Positions 24,932 through 33,268 of a stretch of 64,000 nucleotides of DNA are shown here, piece after piece (the stretch's first letter is position 1; every line of letters starts with the position of its first letter). The stretch covers positions 26,703-90,702 of the forward strand of contig JBEBYL010000011.1 of NCBI GenBank assembly GCA_040391135.1, given 5' to 3'. The notes beneath the pieces are model-generated. The model was not told the DNA's origin and did no database searches. It saw nothing but the letters and a program-made list of their open reading frames with translations. The stretch comes from G025836975 sp040391135 (GTDB lineage: Bacteria; Pseudomonadota; Gammaproteobacteria; Burkholderiales; Burkholderiaceae_B). Made by a program: the position numbers and the translations under genes.

Positions 24932-26368
24932 CTAAATCGGATTTGTCGGGAGGCTGTCGCCGCACACGCTTTCGGGCTCCGGATTGTGCCAGCCCCCGTG
25001 GCCCGCGATCAGTTCTTGGGCTTTCCTGGGGCCCCAGCTGCCCGCGGCGTACGCCAAAGCCTTGGAATGGCGGGTCAATACAGGCTCGAGCACGGCCCAG
25101 GCGGCTTCTATCGCCTCTTCGCTGGTAAACAAGGCCCTGTCGCCCGACAGGGCGTCGGTAAGCAATCTTTCATAAGGCGATTCTTCCAGAGGATCGTCAT
25201 CCAGCAAGTACAGTTCGCGTTGATCGCCGACGAACTCCTTGCCCGACCGCTTCACGCGGGCGGCCAGCGCGACAGCCGAACGCGGCGACAGGCGAAAGCG
25301 CAGGTAGTTCGGCCTCCCCTTGGCGGGATGCGAATCGGCAAACAGCTTTTGCGGCGGCGCCTTCATTTGCACCAGGACTTCGGCCGCGTCCTGGGCCAGG
25401 CATTTTCCCGAACGCAGGAACCAGGGAACGCCAGCCCAGCGCCAGGAATCGATGAACAGGCGCAGCGCGCAATAGGTTTCGACATCGGAGCGCGGGTCCA
25501 CATGCGCCTCCTTCCTGTAGCCTTTGTATTGCCCGCGCACAAGATCGCCGGCCTGCAAGGGGCGCATGGCCTGGAACACCTTGGCCTTCTCGGAATGCAC
25601 GGCATCGTAGCCCGGGTAGGCGGGCGGCTCCATGGCAAGCAGGGCCACGACCTGGAACAAATGATTCTGGATGACGTCGCGCAGGCAGCCCGCGCTTTCG
25701 TAAAAACCTCCGCGATTGCCCACGCCGAAGGTTTCCGACAAGGTGATCTGGACGCTGTCGATATGATCTCGATTCCAGACTGGCTCCAGGAAGGAATTGG
25801 CAAAGCGGAAATACAGGATATTCATGATCGCCTCCTTGCCCAGGAAGTGATCGATGCGGAAGATGGATTCCTCGGGGAAGACGGAACAGGCCAGGCGGTT
25901 AAGCTCGCGGGCCGAGGCCAGATCGCGCCCGAAAGGCTTCTCGACAATGACGCGCGCTCCTTGCGCCAGGCCGGAAGCATCCAGGCTTTTGATGACCGTG
26001 GCGAAAAGCGATGGCGGAATGGCAAGATAGTGGGCTGGCCGGCGCGCGCCGGCCAGCGCCTGCTTCAGCCGCGTAAAGGTATCGGGCTGCGTATAGTCGC
26101 CGCTGACATAGCGGACTTGGGAAATCAGGTGTTCGAACGCCGGCCTATCGTCGATTTTTCCCGATTGGCGAATGCTGTCGGCTATCCGCTTGCGCAATTG
26201 CGCCCGCGTCATGGACGAGGACGCCACCCCTATTACGGGCACCGTCAGCCGGCCCCGCCTGGCCATGGCGTAGAGCGCGGGAAATATCTTCTTGTGCGCC
26301 AGGTCTCCGGTCATGCCGAACAACACCAGCGCGTCGGATTCCTTCTTCCTGGTCGGGGCGGCCGTCAC
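24932..26368 (-). CDS. zwf: glucose-6-phosphate 1-dehydrogenase
   Basis: A 478-residue enzyme with the NADP-binding start LVLFGMTGDLAHKKIFPALY (usual form GASGDL) and the active-site stretch RIDHFLGKEAIMNILYFRFAN containing the catalytic His. It catalyses the first step of the oxidative pentose phosphate or Entner-Doudoroff route. It starts with GTG that overlaps the gnd stop (GTGA), so the two are translationally coupled. Length is normal. Confidence 0.95.
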   Translation of the reverse strand: MTAAPTRKKESDALVLFGMTGDLAHKKIFPALYAMARRGRLTVPVIGVASSSMTRAQLRKRIADSIRQSGKIDDRPAFEHLISQVRYVSGDYTQPDTFTRLKQALAGARRPAHYLAIPPSLFATVIKSLDASGLAQGARVIVEKPFGRDLASARELNRLACSVFPEESIFRIDHFLGKEAIMNILYFRFANSFLEPVWNRDHIDSVQITLSETFGVGNRGGFYESAGCLRDVIQNHLFQVVALLAMEPPAYPGYDAVHSEKAKVFQAMRPLQAGDLVRGQYKGYRKEAHVDPRSDVETYCALRLFIDSWRWAGVPWFLRSGKCLAQDAAEVLVQMKAPPQKLFADSHPAKGRPNYLRFRLSPRSAVALAARVKRSGKEFVGDQRELYLLDDDPLEESPYERLLTDALSGDRALFTSEEAIEAAWAVLEPVLTRHSKALAYAAGSWGPRKAQELIAGHGGWHNPEPESVCGDSLPTNPI

Positions 26369-27390
26369 ACCAAGGATCCCCCTTTGGGTTTCTCGGTATG
26401 GCCGCCGAACTGCTTGCGCATGGCCGACAGGACGCGATTCGCATACACCGCATTGCCGCGCGATTCAAAACGCGAAAACAGCGCTGCGCTGAGCACTGGC
26501 GTGGGAACCCCTTGATCGATGGCCGCGGCCAACGCCCACCGCCCTTCCCCCGAGTCGGAAACATGGCCGGCATAGCCTTCCAGTTCGGGGTCGCCCTGCA
26601 GGGCCTGCGCCGTCAGGTCCAGCAACCAGGAACCGATCACACTGCCGCGCCGCCAAAGTTCGGTGATTTCGGGGATATCCAGGTCGTAGCGATAGTGTTC
26701 GGGATGGCGCAGAGGCGTGGTTTCCGCATTGGTTTCGCGTTCGTGCTTGCCGATATTGGCCTTGTGAAGAATATTGAGGCCTTCCGCATAAGCCGCCATC
26801 ATCCCGTACTCGATGCCGTTATGGATCATTTTCACGAAATGCCCCGCCCCATGCGGGCCGCAATGCAGGTAGCCGCTATCGGCGCTGCTGGCCGCGGAGC
26901 GGCCCGGAGTGCGCGGCACCATGTCCTGGCCGGGCGCAAGCGCCGCAAACGCCGGCTCCAGATGCTTGAAGGTGTCCGCCTCGCCGCCGACCATCAGGCA
27001 ATAGCCCCGGTCCAGTCCGGCCACGCCGCCGCTGGTGCCCACGTCCATATAGCGGATTCCGGCCAATGCCAGATCGGCGGCGCGGCGGATGTCGTCGTGA
27101 TACGACGAATTGCCGCCATCGATGACAATGTCGTCCTTATCGAGCAAAGGCAGCAAGGTATCCAAGACGCCGTCCACGACGGCGGCCGGCACCATCAGCC
27201 ATATGGCGCGCGGCCGGGCCAGCGATGCAACCAGCCCGGGCAAATCGGAACACGCCTTCGCGCCTCGCCCCGACGCGAGTTCGCGCGCCTCCGGATGACT
27301 GTCATACACCACGCATTCATGGCCTTTCTGCAGCAGGCGCTGCACCATATTGCTGCCCATGCGGCCCAAACCCACCATCCCGATCTGCAT
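26365..27390 (-). CDS. gnd: 6-phosphogluconate dehydrogenase (decarboxylating), short YqeC-type
   Basis: A 341-residue enzyme with the N-terminal MQIGMVGLGRMGSNMVQRLL Rossmann motif, IVIDGGNSSYHDDIRRA and GHFVKMIHNGIEYGMM, the catalytic-lysine region. The C-terminal domain is shorter than in the 470-residue E. coli type, as in the NAD-preferring short class (inference). The ATG at 27390 follows GGGAGAGAAGGA; the frame to 27534 adds a non-homologous hydrophobic extension. First gene of the gnd-zwf-PQQ dehydrogenase unit; it makes ribulose-5-phosphate and NAD(P)H. Confidence 0.93.
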   Translation of the reverse strand: MQIGMVGLGRMGSNMVQRLLQKGHECVVYDSHPEARELASGRGAKACSDLPGLVASLARPRAIWLMVPAAVVDGVLDTLLPLLDKDDIVIDGGNSSYHDDIRRAADLALAGIRYMDVGTSGGVAGLDRGYCLMVGGEADTFKHLEPAFAALAPGQDMVPRTPGRSAASSADSGYLHCGPHGAGHFVKMIHNGIEYGMMAAYAEGLNILHKANIGKHERETNAETTPLRHPEHYRYDLDIPEITELWRRGSVIGSWLLDLTAQALQGDPELEGYAGHVSDSGEGRWALAAAIDQGVPTPVLSAALFSRFESRGNAVYANRVLSAMRKQFGGHTEKPKGGSLV

Positions 27391-27506
27391 TCCTTCTCTC
27401 CCGGAAAAAAAACCCCAAACGCTACCATAAAAAACGAAAAGGACTAGACTATTTGGATCGTGCCTGCCCATGAGGGCAAGCCCCATGCCCAAGAAGGATA
27501 AGCCCC

Positions 27507-27989
27507 ATGACAGCCGTCGCCTATGAGCAAGCACCGCCCTGGACCGTCACCCAATGGCTGAACACGCGCCAGGAACTGTCCCTGGAATCGTTGCGCGGCT
27601 CCATTGTCGTGCTGCACGCCTTCCAGATGCTGTGTCCCGGTTGCGTCTCTTACGGCATACCGCAAGCCAAGGCCATTCATGCCGCATTTCCGCCCGACAA
27701 GGTCAGAGTGATAGGCCTGCACACCGTGTTCGAGCATCATGCCGCGATGGGGCCGGTTTCGCTGGAGGCCTTCGTGCATGAGTATCGCCTGGGCTTCCCG
27801 ATAGCCATCGACACGCCGGCCGGCGATGGACCCATCCCATTGACCATGCAAGCCTACCGGCTGCAAGGCACGCCCAGCCTGATACTGATCGATCGGGCCG
27901 GTCAAATACGGCTGCATCATTTCGGGCAGCTCGACGATTTGCGGGCGGGAGCGGCCATAGGGCAATTGCTGTCGGAACAATCCGGCTAG
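27507..27989 (+). CDS. thioredoxin/TlpA-like redox protein
   Basis: A 160-residue protein with a thioredoxin-like fold: SLESLRGSIVVLHAFQMLCPGCVSYGIPQAKAI, with the CPGC pair at Cys43-Cys46, and the cis-proline segment QGTPSLILIDRAGQIRLHHFGQ. No signal peptide is evident, so it probably acts in the cytoplasm, unlike periplasmic TlpA. It resembles AhpC/TSA-Redoxin proteins lacking the peroxidatic motif. AAGGAT precedes the ATG. Its stop codon overlaps the stop of the convergent slipin gene in a shared CTAG. Confidence 0.8.
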   Translation: MTAVAYEQAPPWTVTQWLNTRQELSLESLRGSIVVLHAFQMLCPGCVSYGIPQAKAIHAAFPPDKVRVIGLHTVFEHHAAMGPVSLEAFVHEYRLGFPIAIDTPAGDGPIPLTMQAYRLQGTPSLILIDRAGQIRLHHFGQLDDLRAGAAIGQLLSEQSG

Positions 27990-28747
27990 CCGGACTTCTT
28001 GCCCATCAGGGACGACAGCAGATCGACCGGTATCGGAAAGACCAGGGTCGAGCTTTTATCCCCCGCCACCTGGGTCAATGTCTGCAGATACCGCAGTTGC
28101 ATGGCCGAGGGCTGGGCGGCCAGGATTTCGGCCGCCTCCATCAGCGCCTGGGCCGCCTGCTTCTCGCCTTCGGCATGAATGACCTTGGCGCGCCGCTCGC
28201 GCTCGGCTTCGGCCTGCCGGGCGATGGCGCGGATCATGTTCTCGTTCAAGTCTATGTGCTTGATCTCGACGTTGGTGACCTTGATGCCCCAGGAGTCGGT
28301 CTGCGCATCGAGTATCTGCTGCACGTCGAGGTTGAGTTTTTCGCGTTCGGACAGCATTTCATCCAGTTCGTGCTTGCCCAGCACGGCGCGCAGCGTGGTC
28401 TGCGCCAGCTGGCTGGTGGCCTCCAGGTAGCGCTCGACCTGGATGATGGCCTTGTCAGGAGCCACCACGCGGAAATACACGACCGCATTGACCTTTACCG
28501 ATACGTTGTCCCGCGAGATCACGTCCTGGCTGGGTACGTCCATGGTGACGACCCGCAGGTCCACCCGGACCATCTGCTGAACCACCGGGATAACGAACAC
28601 CAGGCCGGGCCCTTTCACGCTGGTAAAACGGCCCAGGGTGAAAACGACGCCGCGCTGGTATTCACGCAGGATTTTCAGGGCATTGAACAGCACCAGCAGC
28701 AGGACGATGACGATGGCCGCCAGGCCGATATTGAAGCTATAAAACAT
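27986..28747 (-). CDS. slipin (stomatin/SPFH family) membrane protein
   Basis: A 253-residue protein with one N-terminal membrane segment (IGLAAIVIVLLLVLFNALKIL) and an SPFH domain (EYQRGVVFTLGRFTSVKGPGLVFVIPVVQQMVRVDLRVVTMDVPSQDVISRDNVSVKVNAVVYFRV). A coiled-coil rich in Ala/Glu (ARQAEAERERRAKVIHAEGEKQAAQAL) follows. It forms oligomeric rings in the membrane and pairs with NfeD proteases. The start at 28747 follows a GGGGGA stretch and overlaps the nfeD 3' end by 11 bases. The classical slipin/NfeD pair is thus complete here. Confidence 0.92.
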   Translation of the reverse strand: MFYSFNIGLAAIVIVLLLVLFNALKILREYQRGVVFTLGRFTSVKGPGLVFVIPVVQQMVRVDLRVVTMDVPSQDVISRDNVSVKVNAVVYFRVVAPDKAIIQVERYLEATSQLAQTTLRAVLGKHELDEMLSEREKLNLDVQQILDAQTDSWGIKVTNVEIKHIDLNENMIRAIARQAEAERERRAKVIHAEGEKQAAQALMEAAEILAAQPSAMQLRYLQTLTQVAGDKSSTLVFPIPVDLLSSLMGKKSG

Positions 28748-30140
28748 GACGTTCCCCCTTTGAGCGCATGGCGGATGCCCCGCCGGCGCGAACACGGATG
28801 ACTTGCAGGACGAGGCCGTCCAGCGCCACTACCTGTATGGCATCGCCCGGCGATAATGGTTCCTTGCACTGGACGCGCCAGCTTTCCCCCCGGATTTCGG
28901 CGTATACGATGCCGTCCTTTCCCACCGAGCTTACAACGCCGGGCAGGCCGGGCATTTCTTCGCGGCCGGTGACGACCGCCCGCTTATGGGCGCGGGCCGC
29001 CAGCGCGCCTATCGCCATGATCAGCGCCGCGCTGACGACGGCGATGCCGATCAGGAAAGGCACGGAAAGATCGAAACCCGGTATGCCCGTGTCGGTCAGG
29101 AACAGGCCGCCCAGGACGAAGGCGATGATCCCTCCTATTCCCAAAGCGCCGAAGCTGGGCAGGAAGGCCTCGGCAATCATCATGGCGCTGCCCGCGGCGA
29201 TCAGGCCAACGCCGGCCCAGTTGACGGGCAGCATCTGGAATGCATACAGTCCCAGCAACAGGCAGATAAGGCCGGCTACGCCCGGCAAGGCCGCGCCGGG
29301 GCTGGTCAGTTCGAAGAACAGGCCGTAGATGCCCACCATCATCAGTATCAGCGCCACTTGCGGATTGGCGACAAGGGACAGGATGCGGGTGCGCCAGTCC
29401 GGCGTCAGCCGCTCGATGCGCGCGCCGGCGGTGGACAAGGTGATTGTTGCGCCGCTGTCCAGCTTGACCTGGCGGCCGTCGATGCGGGCAAGCAGGTCTT
29501 CAACGCTGGACGCGACCACATCGATGACGCCTGTTTTCAACGCCTCCGGGGCTGACAGGCTGCGCGCCTCCAGGACGGCCTGCTCAGCAAATTCGGCATT
29601 GCGCCCGCGCAATTGGGCCAGGCTGCGTATATATGCCGCGGCGTCGTTGGCCGCCTTGTGCGCCAGGGTGCCGCCATCGGTTTTTTTATTCTTGTCGTCA
29701 GCTTCGGTGGCTTGCCCAGGACCGGGCCCGCCTATGGACACCGGCGTTGCCGCGCCCAGATTGCTGGCGGGCGTCATGGCCGCGATATGGCTGGCATACA
29801 GTATGAAGGTGCCGGCGCTGGCGGCGCGTGCGCCACCGGGGCCCACGAAGCTGGCGACAGGTATGGGCGAGGCCAGTATCTGCCGTACGATCGAGCGCAT
29901 GGAGGTGTCCAGGCCGCCGGGCGTGTCCAGTTCTATCACCGCCAGCACGGCGCCGTCGTCGGCCGCCTGCTTCAGGCCCCGGGTAATGAAATCGGATGTG
30001 GCAGGGCTGATGATGCCATCCACCTGCAGGACTTTGACAACGGGTTCGGCCGCGGCCGCCGGACTTCCAGCCAGGCCGAAAATTGCCAGCAGACCCGCCA
30101 TCGCGCCGCATGCGAACCATCTCGATCGTGCCCTGCCCAT
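28737..30140 (-). CDS. nfeD: NfeD family membrane serine protease (ClpP-like)
   Basis: A 467-residue protein: signal peptide (cleavage near AAA-EPVV), ClpP/SDH-type serine protease domain (IELDTPGGLDTSMRSIV, VGPGGARAASAGTFILYASH with the nucleophile Ser, AANDAAAYIRSLAQLRGRN with the Lys), four to five membrane segments at about 270-390, and a C-terminal OB domain (GIVYAEIRGESWRVQCKEPLSPGDAIQVV). Full-length NfeD proteases cleave the C-terminus of their partner stomatin. AGGGA precedes the ATG at 30140. Confidence 0.93.
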   Translation of the reverse strand: MGRARSRWFACGAMAGLLAIFGLAGSPAAAAEPVVKVLQVDGIISPATSDFITRGLKQAADDGAVLAVIELDTPGGLDTSMRSIVRQILASPIPVASFVGPGGARAASAGTFILYASHIAAMTPASNLGAATPVSIGGPGPGQATEADDKNKKTDGGTLAHKAANDAAAYIRSLAQLRGRNAEFAEQAVLEARSLSAPEALKTGVIDVVASSVEDLLARIDGRQVKLDSGATITLSTAGARIERLTPDWRTRILSLVANPQVALILMMVGIYGLFFELTSPGAALPGVAGLICLLLGLYAFQMLPVNWAGVGLIAAGSAMMIAEAFLPSFGALGIGGIIAFVLGGLFLTDTGIPGFDLSVPFLIGIAVVSAALIMAIGALAARAHKRAVVTGREEMPGLPGVVSSVGKDGIVYAEIRGESWRVQCKEPLSPGDAIQVVALDGLVLQVIRVRAGGASAMRSKGERHVL

Positions 30141-30210
30141 GTCGGTTTCCCTATTAGCATTAACAGGCCGCTTGCGGCGTGCCATGACAGGCGTATGCCG
30201 CAACGCGGGT

Positions 30211-30573
30211 TCAGTATAGTCTGCTGATCTCCGCCGCCAGGATCAATGCGTGATTGTGCTCCGCATCCTTGGCGCCATACACCAGCGTGATCGGCCGGCC
30301 GCCGGCGTCCCCGATGAGCGCGCGCATGCGCTCGATCTGCTCGGGAGCGCGCAACTCGGTCTGGTAGCTGTCGCGAAACTGATCCCAGTGCTCCACCTTG
30401 TGGGAAAACCACTTGCGCAGCGGCGGGCTGGGCGCCAGGTCCTTGACCCAGGCATCGTATTTCAATTCCTGCCTGGATACTCCGCGCGGCCACAGACGAT
30501 CCACAAAGACCCGATAGCCGTCCTTTTCGGCGGCCGGCTCGTAGGCGCGCTTTATCTGAACATGCTTTGCCAT
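30211..30573 (-). CDS. DUF488 family protein
   Basis: A 120-residue small protein of the YeaO-type DUF488 family: VQIKRAYEPAAEKDGYRVFVDRLWPRGVS, DAWVKDLAPSPPLRKWF and ITLVYGAKDAEHNHALIL, all strongly conserved in the family. Biochemical function is not known. GGAAGG lies 5 bases before the ATG. It is 16 bp from fumC and 70 bp from nfeD, all on the minus strand. Confidence 0.9.
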   Translation of the reverse strand: MAKHVQIKRAYEPAAEKDGYRVFVDRLWPRGVSRQELKYDAWVKDLAPSPPLRKWFSHKVEHWDQFRDSYQTELRAPEQIERMRALIGDAGGRPITLVYGAKDAEHNHALILAAEISRLY

Positions 30574-30589
30574 GGCCTTCCATGCCTCC

Positions 30590-31987
30590 TTAACCGGTGT
30601 GCGTCATGTCGATGGGCTTGATCCACGCGTCGTACTCTTCGGCGCTGACATAGCCCAGCGCCAGGGCCGCCGCCCGCAAGGTGGATTTTTCCTTTTGCGC
30701 CTTCTTGGCGATGGCGGCCGCCTTGTCGTAGCCGATATGGCGGTTCAAGGCTGTGACCAGCATCAGATTCTTGTCCAGGTTCTCGGCGATGCGTTCGCGA
30801 TTGGGCTCGATGCCGACGGCGCAATGGTCGTTGAACGCAAGGCAGGCATCGCTGAGCAGTTCTATGCTCTCCAGAACATTGTGCACCATCACGGGCTTGT
30901 AGACATTAAGCTGGAAATTGCCCTGGCTGCCGGCGAAGGCCGTGGCGGCGTCATTGCCGAACACCTGCACGCACACCATGGTCATGGCTTCGCATTGCGT
31001 GGGATTGACCTTGCCCGGCATGATGGAGGAGCCGGGCTCGTTATCGGGAATGATCAGTTCGCCAATGCCGCAGCGCGGGCCGCTGGCCAGCCAGCGTACA
31101 TCGTTGGCCATTTTCATCAGGGCCCCGGCCAGGGTGCGCAAGGAGGCCGACAAATTGACCAGGGCGTCATGCGCCGACAAGGCGAAGAACTTGTTCTGGG
31201 CCGAGCGGAACGGCAGGCCGGTTATTTCAGCGATATGTCCGGCCGCGGTTTCGCCAAAGCGGGGGTGCGCATTCAGGCCCGTGCCGACCGCCGTGCCGCC
31301 GATCGCCAGATCGTAGATTCCGGGAAGATCCGATTGCACGCCGTCCAACGCGAAATCGATCTGCGCCACCCAGCCCCCTATTTCCTGCCCCAGCGTAATC
31401 GGCGTGGCATCCTGCAGGTGGGTGCGCCCCGTCTTGACGACCTGGCTGTAGGCTTCCGCTTTTTCCGCCAAGGTGTTGCGCAGGGCGCCGACCGAGGGAA
31501 ACAGCTTGCGCGCCAGCTCCTGGGCCACGGCGATATGCATGGCCGTTGGAAAGGTATCGTTGGACGATTGCCCGCGATTGACATGGTCGTTGGGATGCAC
31601 GGGCTTTTTGCTGCCGCGCGAGCCTCCCGCCAGTTCGATGGCGCGATTGGAAATGACCTCGTTCGCATTCATGTTGGACTGCGTGCCCGAACCGGTCTGG
31701 AAAACCACCAGGGGGAACTCGTCGTCCAGCTTGCCTTGTATGACTTCATCGGCGGCGCGCGCAATCAGGCCGGCAATGTCCTGCGGAAGCTCGCCCAGTT
31801 CGGCGTTGGCCTGCGCGGCCGCCTTCTTCAATATGCCCAGGGCTGAAATAATGGGAGCCTGCCACTTGAATCGAGCCACGCCTATCGGAAAATTCTGTAT
31901 CGAACGCTGGGTCTGCGCTCCCCAGTAGCGGGACGCGGGAACCTCGATTTCCCCCATGGAATCGGTTTCGATGCGGGTCGCTGCCAT
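30590..31987 (-). CDS. fumC: class II fumarate hydratase
   Basis: A 465-residue oxygen-stable fumarase: ETDSMGEIEVPASRYWGAQTQRSIQNF at the start, TGSGTQSNMNANEVISNRA (substrate-binding) and the superfamily signature GSSIMPGKVNPTQ. It interconverts fumarate and malate in the TCA cycle. The ATG at 31987 follows AGGAG by 6 bases; the frame to 32074 is an upstream extension without homology. It follows epd by 128 bp on the minus strand. Confidence 0.96.
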   Translation of the reverse strand: MAATRIETDSMGEIEVPASRYWGAQTQRSIQNFPIGVARFKWQAPIISALGILKKAAAQANAELGELPQDIAGLIARAADEVIQGKLDDEFPLVVFQTGSGTQSNMNANEVISNRAIELAGGSRGSKKPVHPNDHVNRGQSSNDTFPTAMHIAVAQELARKLFPSVGALRNTLAEKAEAYSQVVKTGRTHLQDATPITLGQEIGGWVAQIDFALDGVQSDLPGIYDLAIGGTAVGTGLNAHPRFGETAAGHIAEITGLPFRSAQNKFFALSAHDALVNLSASLRTLAGALMKMANDVRWLASGPRCGIGELIIPDNEPGSSIMPGKVNPTQCEAMTMVCVQVFGNDAATAFAGSQGNFQLNVYKPVMVHNVLESIELLSDACLAFNDHCAVGIEPNRERIAENLDKNLMLVTALNRHIGYDKAAAIAKKAQKEKSTLRAAALALGYVSAEEYDAWIKPIDMTHTG

Positions 31988-32115
31988 AGTTGCTCCTGTA
32001 GTGTGAATAGCGTGTGCCTGCATCCGTGCAGGCAGGATCCAGACTTCAACTATACGCCTGTGGCGGGCCCGCATGCCGGTATAACGGGGCGGCCGTCATG
32101 GGGATAGGCCTGTGC

Positions 32116-33141
32116 TCAGAAGCGATCCGACCAGGCCTTGGCCACGTCGAGCATGCGATTGGCAAAGCCCCACTCGTTGTCGAACCACACGAACAGATTG
32201 GCGAAGCCATCGCCGTTCGTGCGGGTCTGGCTGCCATCGATGATGGCCGAATGCGGATTGTGATTGAAATCGACCGATGCATGCGGATGGTTCGAATAGG
32301 CCAGAAGTCCCGCATAGCGGTTGGTCGACTCCATCAGCAAGGCGTTCAATTCCGACGCGGCCACATCGGTTTGCAGCTTCACCATCAGGTCGATGGCTGA
32401 AACGTTCAATATGGGCACGCGTATGGCCTTGGCCTGCACCTTGCCGGCCAGTTGCGGCAGCAGGCGCTCCACGCCTTGGGCCAGCCCGGTGGCCACCGGG
32501 ATGATGGACTGCATGGCCGAACGGGTGCGGCGCAAATCGGAATGATGGTAGCCGTCTATCATGGGCTGATCGTTCATGACCGAATGCAGCGTGGTCAGGA
32601 AGGCATGGTCCACGCCAAAGGCGGCATCCAGTTCGGCCAGCACGGGAATGATGGCGTTGGTGGTGCACGAGGCGTTGGACACCAGCGTTTCCCGGCCGGT
32701 CAGGCCGGCATGATTGATGCCGTAGACCACCGTATAGTCGACGTCGTGGGCGCTGTTGGCCGGCTGGGAAACCAGCACCCTGGGGCAGCCCGCATCCACG
32801 AACTGCTGCAACTGCTCGCGCGAACCGTAGCGGCCGGAGCACTCCAGCAGCAGATCGATCTCCAGGCTTTTCCAGTCGACTTCTTCAGGCTTGCGGGCAT
32901 GGCTGACGTGTATGACTTGGCCATTGACGATCAGGGCATCCCCGGCCTGCTCCACCTTGCCGGGAAAAACACCGTGGGTGGAATCGAACTGCGACAGATA
33001 GGCCATGGTCGCCAAGTCGGCGGGCTCGTTGATGGCGACAATCTGGAAGGCGTCGCGCAGGGGCGACTCGTACAAGGCCCGCAATACACAGCGGCCTATG
33101 CGGCCATAACCGTTGATTGCCAGACGTAAAGGACGGCTCAT
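32116..33141 (-). CDS. epd: erythrose-4-phosphate dehydrogenase-type GAPDH homologue
   Basis: A 341-residue NAD-dependent enzyme: LAINGYGRIGRCVLRALYES, active-site SNASCTTN (Cys159), His186 in LHSVMNDQ. The IDGYHHSDLRRTRSAMQSIIPV segment matches E. coli Epd (erythrose-4-phosphate dehydrogenase) rather than glycolytic GAPDH, where this position normally reads with GWYDNE nearby and a RDGRGA-type insertion. The C-terminus VWFDNEWGFANRMLD is also Epd-like. Epd feeds erythrose 4-phosphate into pyridoxal phosphate synthesis. A GAPDH role cannot be excluded from sequence alone. Confidence 0.8.
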   Translation of the reverse strand: MSRPLRLAINGYGRIGRCVLRALYESPLRDAFQIVAINEPADLATMAYLSQFDSTHGVFPGKVEQAGDALIVNGQVIHVSHARKPEEVDWKSLEIDLLLECSGRYGSREQLQQFVDAGCPRVLVSQPANSAHDVDYTVVYGINHAGLTGRETLVSNASCTTNAIIPVLAELDAAFGVDHAFLTTLHSVMNDQPMIDGYHHSDLRRTRSAMQSIIPVATGLAQGVERLLPQLAGKVQAKAIRVPILNVSAIDLMVKLQTDVAASELNALLMESTNRYAGLLAYSNHPHASVDFNHNPHSAIIDGSQTRTNGDGFANLFVWFDNEWGFANRMLDVAKAWSDRF

Positions 33142-33268
33142 GCAAAGCTCTCGATGATGACAATGGGGAATGCCGTCACTTTACTACTTATGCGGGAGGG
33201 AGGAAGACGGGGGCCGCCAAGCCCCCGCCTCGCAGGCGCCGGCCTTGCGGCCCCGCCTGCCATCCCGC

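Noticed and set aside
24878..26515. 545-codon plus-strand frame opposite zwf
   Set aside because: Overlaps a certain zwf gene over its full length and shows no motifs.
33209..33226. GGGGGC-CGCCAA-GCCCCC hairpin downstream of mmsA
   Set aside because: Possible terminator, but the stem is only six pairs and no T-run follows on the mmsA strand.
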